This document shows, in pieces, positions 23,543 through 30,329 of a DNA stretch of 64,000 nt; within the stretch, counting starts at the first letter, position 1, and every line of letters starts with the position of its first letter. Position numbers and translations under genes: made by a program. The DNA is from Nocardia sp. NRRL S-836 (GTDB lineage Bacteria; Actinomycetota; Actinomycetes; Mycobacteriales; Pseudonocardiaceae), in contig NZ_LGDY01000121.1 in the NCBI RefSeq assembly GCF_001279525.1, forward strand, positions 7,750 to 71,749, given 5' to 3'. The notes beneath the pieces were generated by a model. It was not told where the DNA came from and searched no databases. It saw nothing but the letters and a program-made list of their open reading frames with translations.

Positions 23543-24508
23543 GTGCGCTACACCAAGCTCGCCGGCATGGACGTGTCGGAGATCTGTCTCGGCATGATGA
23601 GCTACGGCGAACCGTCGCTGGGCACGCATCCGTGGTCGATGCCGGAGGAGGAGGCCCGGCCGTTCATCAAGAAGGCGGTCGAGGCCGGCATCAACTTCTT
23701 CGACACAGCCAACGTGTACTCCGCCGGCTCGTCGGAGGAGTTCACCGGCCGTGCGCTGAAGGACTTCGCCCGCCGTGACGAGATCGTCCTCGCCACCAAG
23801 GTGAACGGCCGCATGCACGACGGCCCGAACGGCGCGGGGCTGTCCCGCAAGGCGATCTTCGCCGAGATCGACAACTCACTGCGCCGGCTGGGCACCGACT
23901 ACGTCGACCTCTACCAGATCCACCGCTTCGACCCGGCCGTGCCGCTGGAGGAGACGCTCGAAGCGCTGCACGACGTCGTGAAGGCCGGCAAGGCCCGCTA
24001 CATCGGCGCCTCGTCGATGTACGCGTGGCAGTTCTCGAAGGCGTTGTACACGCAGCGGTCGAACGGCTGGACGCGGTTCGTCTCGATGCAGAACCACTAC
24101 AACCTCCTCTACCGCGAGGAGGAACGCGAGATGCTGCCGTTGTGCGCGGACCAGGGCATCGCGGTGATCCCGTGGAGCCCGCTGGCCCGCGGCCGGCTGA
24201 CCCGCGACTGGGACGCCACGACCGCGCGGGCCGAGACCGACGAGTTCGGCTCGACCCTGTACGTCGAGTCGGACCGCGAGATCGTCGAGCAGGTGGCCGC
24301 GGTGGCCGCCGCGCGTGGCGTGTCACGGGCGCAGGTGGCGCTGGCGTGGCTGCTGCGCAACCCGGTCGTGACGGCGCCGATCGTCGGCGTGACCAAGCCC
24401 GCGCAGCTGGACGACGCGGTGGCCGCCCTGGCGGTCGAGCTGACTGACGATGAGGTGCGGCGGCTGGAGCAGGCCTACCAGCCGCACCGCATCGCCGGCC
24501 ACTCGTGA
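23543..24508 (+). CDS. Aldo/keto reductase (YajO/Tas-like)
   Basis: The 321-aa TIM-barrel oxidoreductase contains FFDTANVYSAGSSEEF (catalytic Asp and Tyr), the catalytic-Lys strand VLATKVNGRM, the catalytic His in LYQIHRFDP, and the NADP-binding WSPLARGRLTRDW and IVGVTKPAQLDDA. Such enzymes reduce aldehydes and ketones with NADPH. GTG 23543 (VRYTKLAGMDV) is preferred over ATG 23477 because GAGGGG lies 6-7 bp upstream and alignment normally begins here. It is monocistronic and ends at a strong bidirectional hairpin. Confidence 0.9.
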   Translation: MRYTKLAGMDVSEICLGMMSYGEPSLGTHPWSMPEEEARPFIKKAVEAGINFFDTANVYSAGSSEEFTGRALKDFARRDEIVLATKVNGRMHDGPNGAGLSRKAIFAEIDNSLRRLGTDYVDLYQIHRFDPAVPLEETLEALHDVVKAGKARYIGASSMYAWQFSKALYTQRSNGWTRFVSMQNHYNLLYREEEREMLPLCADQGIAVIPWSPLARGRLTRDWDATTARAETDEFGSTLYVESDREIVEQVAAVAAARGVSRAQVALAWLLRNPVVTAPIVGVTKPAQLDDAVAALAVELTDDEVRRLEQAYQPHRIAGHS

Positions 24509-24557
24509 GCACTGCTTTTGGTCTGCACTGAAGTCATTGCAGCAGCTGCACAGCAAT

Positions 24558-24586
24558 CGGGCCGCCGACGTCACGTCGGCGGCCCG
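24558..24586. terminator. Bidirectional hairpin terminator
   Basis: 14-bp arms CGGGCCGCCGACGT (24558-24571) and its complement (24573-24586) form a nearly loopless palindrome between the convergent aldo/keto reductase and acyl-CoA dehydrogenase genes. Confidence 0.85.
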
Positions 24587-24598
24587 GTCGCGGGTGGC

Positions 24599-25789
24599 TC
24601 AGACGAAGGCGCTCTCGCCCGTGATCGCCTTGCCGACGATCAGCGTGTTCATCTCGCGGGTGCCCTCGAACGAGTAGATGGCCTCGGCGTCGGCGAAGAA
24701 CCGGGCGACGTCGTAGTCCAGCACGATGCCGTTGCCGCCGAAGATCTCCCGCGCCCACGCCACGACCTCGCGCATGCGGGCGGTGACGAAGGCCTTGGCG
24801 AGCGAGGAGTGCTCGTCCTGGAAGATGCCGGCGTCCTGCAGCCGTGCGAGCTGCACGAGCATGCCCCACGACGCGGTGATGTTGCCCAGCGACTTCACCA
24901 GCAGGTCCTGCACGAGCTGGAAACCGGCGATGGGACGGCCGAACTGCTTGCGCTCGCGGGCGTAGGCCAGCGCGGCCTCGTAGGCGCCGATCATCACGCC
25001 GAGCGCCTGCCAGGCGACGCCGCCGCGGGTGGCGCGCAGGATCTCGGCGACGTCGCGGAACGAGTTGATGTTCTGCAGGCGGTTGGCCTCCGGCACCCGC
25101 ACGTCGGTCAGGGTGATCTCGGCGTTCTCCACGATCCGGAACGCGATCTTGCCCTCGATCTTCTCCGCGACGAAGCCCGGCGTGCCCTTCTCGACGACGA
25201 AACCCTTGACGTGGTTGTCGTCGAGGTCGCGGGCCCACACGACCACGTAGTCGGCGAAGGTGGCGTTGCCGATCCACTTCTTCGCGCCGTTGAGCACCCA
25301 CGTGTCGCCGTCGCGCTTGGCCGTGGTGCGCATGCCGCCGGCCACGTCGGAGCCGCCGAGGGGTTCGGTCATCGCGAACGCGCCGATCTTGTCCATCGCG
25401 GCCATGGCGGGCAGCCAGCGGTCGCGCTGCTCCTGCGAGCCGCCGGAGTAGATCGAGTACATCGCGAGTCCGTTGTGGACGCCGAAGAACGTGGCGACCG
25501 AGGCGTCGGTGCGGGTCAGCTCCATCGCCAGCATGCCGGTGAGCAGGTGGCTGACGGCGGCGGGGTGCTCGCCGTAGCCCTCGTAGGACAACGCGGTCAG
25601 GCCGGCGCCGCGGAACTTGTCGACGAGCTCGTGCGGGAACTCGCCACGCGCCCAGTACTCGTTGACCAGCGGCTTGACCTCGGTGGTCATGAACTCGCGG
25701 GCGCTGAGCAGGATCTTGCGCTCCTCGTCGCCCAGCAGCGCCTCGTAGTTGTAGAAGTCGGCGGTCAGCTGGTCTTCCACGCGGTTCAT
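24599..25789 (-). CDS. Acyl-CoA dehydrogenase
   Basis: The 396-aa flavoprotein has the standard three-domain acyl-CoA dehydrogenase layout: FAD-binding FAMTEPLGGSDVAGG, GAKKWIGNATFAD, the helical C-terminal AYARERKQFGRPIAGFQ, and YSFEGTREMNTLIVGKAITG, where the Glu of YSFEGT is the likely base, as in glutaryl-CoA-type dehydrogenases. It is the last gene of a five-gene operon read leftward, coupled by a 4-bp overlap to the hydroxyacyl-CoA dehydrogenase. It oxidises an acyl-CoA formed by the upstream CoA-transferase, feeding the hydratase. Substrate not determinable by eye. Confidence 0.92.
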   Translation of the reverse strand: MNRVEDQLTADFYNYEALLGDEERKILLSAREFMTTEVKPLVNEYWARGEFPHELVDKFRGAGLTALSYEGYGEHPAAVSHLLTGMLAMELTRTDASVATFFGVHNGLAMYSIYSGGSQEQRDRWLPAMAAMDKIGAFAMTEPLGGSDVAGGMRTTAKRDGDTWVLNGAKKWIGNATFADYVVVWARDLDDNHVKGFVVEKGTPGFVAEKIEGKIAFRIVENAEITLTDVRVPEANRLQNINSFRDVAEILRATRGGVAWQALGVMIGAYEAALAYARERKQFGRPIAGFQLVQDLLVKSLGNITASWGMLVQLARLQDAGIFQDEHSSLAKAFVTARMREVVAWAREIFGGNGIVLDYDVARFFADAEAIYSFEGTREMNTLIVGKAITGESAFV

Positions 25790-26643
25790 CGGTTCTCCTC
25801 CAGTGCGGTCAGAACGGCGAGCTGCTTGCGGTCGCGCGTCTCGGCCAGCGCCGAGTACGTGGAGGAGCCGTAAGCGTCTTCCACGGCCCTGATGAGCCGT
25901 TCGGGGTCGGACGAGGGGGTGCCCAGGGCGAGGCCCTGCATGGACCTGCCGATGTGCTCGGCGAGGTGGCGGTAACCGCCGGGGCCGCCACCGAGGTGGG
26001 CGCCCAGGAACGGGCCGACGGTGGCCCAGCGGATGCCGAGCGAGCTGGTCACGACGGTGTCGAGGTCCTCCGGCGTGACGACGCCCTCCTCGACCAGGTA
26101 CGCGGCCTCACGTGACAGCGCGGCCTGCAGCCGGTTGCCGACGAACCCGGGGATCTCCTTGCGTTCCACGACCGGCGTGCGGCCGACGGAGCGGTAGAAC
26201 TCGACGGCCCTGGCGACCGACTCCTCGCTCGTCTGCTCTCCCGGCACGACCTCGACCAGCGGGATGACGTGCGGCGGGTTGAACGGGTGTCCGATGAGGA
26301 CGCGCGAGCCGTCGATGCCCTCGGTGAACGCGGTGGACGGGATGGCCGAAGACGAGCTGAGCAGCAGCGCGTGCGCGGGAGCTTCCCGCACCAGCTCGGC
26401 GAACAGGGTCTTCTTGAACGCCAGGTCCTCCGGGCCGTTCTCCTGCACGAGGTCCGCGTCCCGCACGGCCTCCGCGACGCTCGCCGCCACCTCGACACCG
26501 GCGGGAACGACGTCGGCGAGGTCGGGCCGCGGGTCGGTGACCCGCACGGTCAGGCCGTGCTCGGCGAACAGCCGGGCCCACGACAGGCCGATCACACCGG
26601 CCCCGACCACCGCGACGGTGCGGACCTCCTTCTCGGTGCTCAT
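25786..26643 (-). CDS. 3-hydroxyacyl-CoA dehydrogenase family protein
   Basis: The 285-aa protein has an N-terminal NAD Rossmann motif VAVVGAGVIGLSWA and the family segments ENGPEDLAFKK, SSSSAIPSTAF, IGHPFNPPHVIPLVEVV (catalytic His) and PGFVGNRLQAAL. It has only one short C-terminal helical domain and is closest in form to the L-carnitine dehydrogenase / lambda-crystallin (gulonate dehydrogenase) branch rather than to classical PaaH. It overlaps both operon neighbours by 4 bp. It would oxidise the 3-hydroxy intermediate produced by the hydratase. Confidence 0.88.
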   Translation of the reverse strand: MSTEKEVRTVAVVGAGVIGLSWARLFAEHGLTVRVTDPRPDLADVVPAGVEVAASVAEAVRDADLVQENGPEDLAFKKTLFAELVREAPAHALLLSSSSAIPSTAFTEGIDGSRVLIGHPFNPPHVIPLVEVVPGEQTSEESVARAVEFYRSVGRTPVVERKEIPGFVGNRLQAALSREAAYLVEEGVVTPEDLDTVVTSSLGIRWATVGPFLGAHLGGGPGGYRHLAEHIGRSMQGLALGTPSSDPERLIRAVEDAYGSSTYSALAETRDRKQLAVLTALEENR

Positions 26644-27365
26644 GCTTCCTCCAGGTAGTCGTGCACCGGCTTGGCGGGAGCGAGCGTCAGGTCGGTGATG
26701 ATGTGGCTGGCGGACACGACCTCCAGCACCGGCAGGTCCGCGAGGGGCGCCAGGACGTGCTGGAACAGCTGCAGGCGTGCCGGGCCGGTGTACGCGGCCT
26801 TGACCACGACGTCGGTGATCTCCGTGCGCACGAGCTCCTGCACCCGCGGCGTTCCGTCATATCCGTGGATGGTCTTCAGCATGAACGTCGGAACCGTGAT
26901 CTCCGCCTCAGCGCGGCCGAGGTCCAGGTCGAACTGCTTGTAGCCCATGGTCGCCGTGGCCACCCGCAGCGTGCCGTAGTCGAGGGTGCCGACGAGGGCG
27001 CCGTGGTCGGCGTAGAGCGACGGCGAGCCCATGACCTTGGGGTAGGCGCTCACCTCGCGGCCGGAGGCGGTGGCGGCGAAGCTGTCGAGGTACATCGCGT
27101 GCAGGTACTCGCCGTGCTCGCCGTCGAACACGACCTGGACCGCCTGGCCGGCCTCGGTGTACGGGCCGTAGCCGGTGACGTCGGTCATCTTCATGACCTC
27201 GAACCGCACCAGCGGCTCTGCGATCTCCAGCGGCTGCGGCACGGCGGCGCGCAGTGCGCCGGGATCGGTGCGGTAGACGATGTTCAGGTACTCGCGGTCG
27301 AAGAACCGGGGCTGCACGGCGGGAAACGCCGGCGCGGTGAGCGGTGTGACACCGAGCATGGTCAT
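26640..27365 (-). CDS. Acetoacetate decarboxylase-family protein
   Basis: The 241-aa protein has the family landmarks YLNIVYRTDPGALRAAVPQPL, a Lys in SAYPKVMGSP at the position of the Schiff-base lysine region, and the long strand region ending HIITDLTLAPAKPVHDY. Acetoacetate decarboxylases form acetone from acetoacetate, and relatives decarboxylate or cyclise other beta-keto acids. I place the start at ATG 27365 (MTMLGV), which overlaps the hydratase stop as ATGA; a second ATG lies at 27359. A decarboxylase within a beta-oxidation operon suggests the pathway ends in a beta-keto acid rather than simple thiolysis; no thiolase gene is present. Confidence 0.88.
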   Translation of the reverse strand: MTMLGVTPLTAPAFPAVQPRFFDREYLNIVYRTDPGALRAAVPQPLEIAEPLVRFEVMKMTDVTGYGPYTEAGQAVQVVFDGEHGEYLHAMYLDSFAATASGREVSAYPKVMGSPSLYADHGALVGTLDYGTLRVATATMGYKQFDLDLGRAEAEITVPTFMLKTIHGYDGTPRVQELVRTEITDVVVKAAYTGPARLQLFQHVLAPLADLPVLEVVSASHIITDLTLAPAKPVHDYLEEA

Positions 27366-28117
27366 CGTCCTGTCCACTGTGGAGCGCGGCGCTCGGCGAA
27401 CGCGGTCATGCCCTCGCGCACGTCGGCGGTGCTCATCAACTTCGCGATCTCGTCGCGCTGGGCGGCCCAGCGGTCGGCCGACCGCACGACCTTCTTCACG
27501 GCCGCCAGCGCCAGCGGGGCGTTGAGCGCCACCTGCTCGGCCAGCTGCACGGCCACCGCGGCGGCTTCTCCGGGTGCGACCACGCGGTTGGCGAGGCCCA
27601 GCTCGCCCGCGCGGCGGCCGTCGATCGGCTCGCCGGTGAGCAGCAGCTCCAGCGCCAGGTGGTGCGGGATCCGGTCGGTCAGCCGCACCACTCCCCCGCC
27701 TGCGGCGATCAGGCCGCGCTTGACCTCGGGCAACGCGAACCGCGCGTCCTCGGCGGCGACGATCAGGTCGCACGCCAGGGCCAGCTCGAACCCGCCGCCC
27801 ATGGCGAAGCCCTCGACGGCGGCGATCAGCGGCTTGGTCAGCTCCGCCTCGGTGAGGCCGCCGAACCCGCGGCCGGGCACCGACGGCGACTCGCCCTTCA
27901 GCGCGGCCTTGAGGTCCATGCCGGCGCTGAACGTGCCACCGGCTCCGGTCAGCACGCCGACCCGCAGCTCCGGTGCGGCTTCGAGCTCGTCCAGCGCGGC
28001 GGCGAGCCCGGTGGCGACGGCCGCGTCGACGGCGTTGCGCGCCTGCGGGCGGTCGAGGGTGATCAGCAGCACCGAGCCGACGCGTTCGGTGCGGACGGTG
28101 TTCGTCTCGGCGGTCAT
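27362..28117 (-). CDS. Enoyl-CoA hydratase/isomerase
   Basis: The 251-aa crotonase-fold protein contains LDRPQARNAVDA, the oxyanion-hole GTFSAGMDLKA and AVEGFAMGGGFELALACD, and the catalytic segment LPEVKRGLIAAGGG, which carries Glu at the first usual position but Leu-Ile-Ala-Ala at the second, a pattern of many crotonase paralogues. It hydrates or isomerises the enoyl-CoA. The ATG at 28117 overlaps the CoA-transferase stop and its own stop overlaps the decarboxylase start, both by 4 bp. Confidence 0.92.
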   Translation of the reverse strand: MTAETNTVRTERVGSVLLITLDRPQARNAVDAAVATGLAAALDELEAAPELRVGVLTGAGGTFSAGMDLKAALKGESPSVPGRGFGGLTEAELTKPLIAAVEGFAMGGGFELALACDLIVAAEDARFALPEVKRGLIAAGGGVVRLTDRIPHHLALELLLTGEPIDGRRAGELGLANRVVAPGEAAAVAVQLAEQVALNAPLALAAVKKVVRSADRWAAQRDEIAKLMSTADVREGMTAFAERRAPQWTGR

Positions 28118-29262
28118 GCCAGCTCCTTCAGCACTTCGGCGGTGTCCTGGCCGGGAACGGGGGCCAGGCGGCGGACGGTGGCGGGGGTCGCGGAGAACCG
28201 GACCGGGATGCCGATCGACCGGATCTCGCCCTCGGTGGGGTGCCGCACGACGTCGAGGAGGTGGCCGTCGCGGACGTAGTCGTCCTCGTGCGCCCGGTCC
28301 AGCTCCAGCACCGGCCCGAACGGGATGCTGTGCTTCGCGCACACCTCGGCCCACTCCTCGGTGGTGAGCGCTCCTGCGCACTCGTCGACGACGCCCATCA
28401 GGTCGTCGCTGTCGGCGGGGTCGATCCGGTCGCCGGCCACGCGCGGGTCCTCGACCAGGTCGGGGCGCCCGGCGGCGGCGAAGAAGTCGCGGAAGTTCTG
28501 CGGGTTGTACGGAACGACGCAGGCCAGGCCGTCCTTCGTGTGCACGGCGTGGTGGCCCTTGGCCATCGAGAGGCCGAAGCCGGTGGGGCCCTCCTCCGGC
28601 ACGAACGCGTGCCCGGAGAGGTGCTCGACCAGGTTGAACGCGATCAGCGTGTCGGCCATCGGCACCTCGACCCGCTGGCCCTGCCCGGTGCGGTTGCGGT
28701 GCACGAGCGCCGCGAGCACGCTGTAGGCGATGGTCAGCGACGACACCTTGTCGCCCAGGATCGTCGGCAGGTACACCGGCCGGCCCAGGGCGCGGTTCGC
28801 GATGTCGACCAGGCCGGACGCGCCCTGGATCGTCTCGTCGTAGGCGGCGATGCCGGCGCGGTCGGAGTCGGCGCGGAAGCCCTGCGCGTGGGCGTAGACG
28901 AGACCGGGGTTGCGCTCGGCGACGTCGGCGTAGTCCAGGCCGAGCCGGCTCAGCGCGCCCTGCCGCATGTTGGTGATCAGCACATCAGCGGTGTCGATCA
29001 GCTTGAGCGCGCGTTCGCGGTCGTCGGAGTCCTTGAGGTTCAGGGCGATGCTGCGCTTGTTGCGGTTGACGTTGAGGCTGAGCGGCGTCATGCCGGGGGT
29101 GGTGCGGTGCCGGCCGTTGCGCACGGTGTCGACCGGTGACTCGATCTTGATCACGTCGGCGCCGAGGTCTCCGAGGATCTGGGCCGCGTAGGGGCCCATC
29201 ACCACGGTCGAGAGGTCGATCACCCGCACGCCGTCCAACGGACCGGTGGTGATGTCCTTCAT
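28114..29262 (-). CDS. CaiB/BaiF (class III) CoA-transferase
   Basis: The 382-aa protein starts GVRVIDLSTVVMGPYAAQILGDLGADVIK, the hallmark opening of class III CoA-transferases (only its ends are quoted: VIDLSTVVMGP, LGADVIKIE), followed by NRNKRSIALNLK and the Asp-containing YAHAQGFRADSDRAG region. These enzymes move CoA from a donor acyl-CoA to a free acid. It is the first gene of the operon, with AAGGAC before the ATG. It activates the unknown carboxylic acid that the four downstream enzymes then oxidise and decarboxylate. Confidence 0.92.
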   Translation of the reverse strand: MKDITTGPLDGVRVIDLSTVVMGPYAAQILGDLGADVIKIESPVDTVRNGRHRTTPGMTPLSLNVNRNKRSIALNLKDSDDRERALKLIDTADVLITNMRQGALSRLGLDYADVAERNPGLVYAHAQGFRADSDRAGIAAYDETIQGASGLVDIANRALGRPVYLPTILGDKVSSLTIAYSVLAALVHRNRTGQGQRVEVPMADTLIAFNLVEHLSGHAFVPEEGPTGFGLSMAKGHHAVHTKDGLACVVPYNPQNFRDFFAAAGRPDLVEDPRVAGDRIDPADSDDLMGVVDECAGALTTEEWAEVCAKHSIPFGPVLELDRAHEDDYVRDGHLLDVVRHPTEGEIRSIGIPVRFSATPATVRRLAPVPGQDTAEVLKELA

Positions 29263-29338
29263 CGTTCGTCCTTTCGAAGTTCCTGCACCACCGAAGTTAG
29301 TGCGGAATTCCAGAAAAGGGAACGATCATGTCGCGAAC

Positions 29339-29367
29339 AATGGTGTGACCACAGCGGTCACACCATT
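29339..29367. promoter_or_regulatory. Perfect 12-bp inverted repeat upstream of the CoA-transferase operon
   Basis: AATGGTGTGACC (29339-29350) and GGTCACACCATT (29356-29367) flank a 5-nt centre. It lies 5 bp past the LysR stop and 77 bp before the operon start, all on the - strand. It may be the lysR terminator (no T-tract), an operator for the operon, or both. The TGTGACC-N5-GGTCACA core resembles regulator half-sites. Confidence 0.6.
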
Positions 29368-29371
29368 CGGT

Positions 29372-30277
29372 TTATTTCGCGATCGGTTCGGCGAACACCT
29401 CCCGCGCGGCGGACACCACCTCGGCCAGGTCGCCCGCGCCCCGGTCGTGCCGCCACAGCAGTCCCGTGTCGAGCTGGGCCCGGAAGTCCGCGAACGGCAG
29501 GACCGCCATGTTCTCCAGCAGGTAGCCGTGCATCGCGCTGTCCTCGTCGAGCATCGAGACGGAGAACGCGAGCCCGCCGGACACCAGCTCCGACACCCCG
29601 CCGTAGCCGGTGTTGGCGAGCTGGATCCGTTGTTTGATGCCGAGCTCGCGCAATTGTGCGTCGAGCTGCTCGAAATAGGACGGCATCATTTCTTCCGGCG
29701 GACGTACATAGGCGAGATCGGTGAGGTCGGCGAGTTTCACCTCGGTGCGCCCGGCGAACCGGTCGGCCGGCACGACCGCGCCGAGCCGTTCCGACATCAC
29801 GTGCAGGGTGTCGAGCGCGGCCTCCCGCACCGGCAGCCTGGCCAGCGTCAGCGCGAGCCGGCCGTCCTTCACCCCTTCGACGAGGTCGGTGGTCGAGCCC
29901 GGCCACCGCTTGAGCTCGAACCGCTCGCACACCCGCCCGGCCAGGACGGCGACGCGTTCCCGCAGCGCCGGGTGCACACCGGTGGGCATGCCGACGAACA
30001 CGGTCGCCCGCGCGGGTGCCGTGGCCTGGGCGAGCCGCCACCGGATCGACCCGACCCGGTCGAGCACGTCCCGCGCCATCGGCAGCAGCGCCGTGCCCGC
30101 CGGGGTGAGCGCCACGTGGTGCGTGCTGCGGTCGAACAGCTGGGTGCCCAGCTCGTGTTCGAGGTCCTTGATCCGCTGGCTGAGCGGGGAGGCGGCCATG
30201 TGCAGCTTCCGTGCGGCGGCCGAGAAGTTCAGCTCCTCCGCGACCGCGACGAAGTACCTGAGGTGCAGCAGTTCCAC
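29372..30277 (-). CDS. LysR-family transcriptional regulator
   Basis: The 301-aa protein starts with the LysR winged HTH MELLHLRYFVAVAEELNFSA, then AARKLHMAASPLSQRIKDLE and FDRSTHHVALTPAG, followed by a periplasmic-binding-like effector domain. The HTH is canonical. It lies upstream of the five-gene CoA operon in the same direction, 110 bp away, and is the natural candidate regulator, probably sensing the acid or a CoA intermediate. Separated from the operon by a perfect inverted repeat. Confidence 0.92.
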   Translation of the reverse strand: MELLHLRYFVAVAEELNFSAAARKLHMAASPLSQRIKDLEHELGTQLFDRSTHHVALTPAGTALLPMARDVLDRVGSIRWRLAQATAPARATVFVGMPTGVHPALRERVAVLAGRVCERFELKRWPGSTTDLVEGVKDGRLALTLARLPVREAALDTLHVMSERLGAVVPADRFAGRTEVKLADLTDLAYVRPPEEMMPSYFEQLDAQLRELGIKQRIQLANTGYGGVSELVSGGLAFSVSMLDEDSAMHGYLLENMAVLPFADFRAQLDTGLLWRHDRGAGDLAEVVSAAREVFAEPIAK

Positions 30278-30329
30278 GCACCCCAGACTAGGCCGTTCGG
30301 ATCACGCCCTGCCGCGGGCGGCGGTGGCG

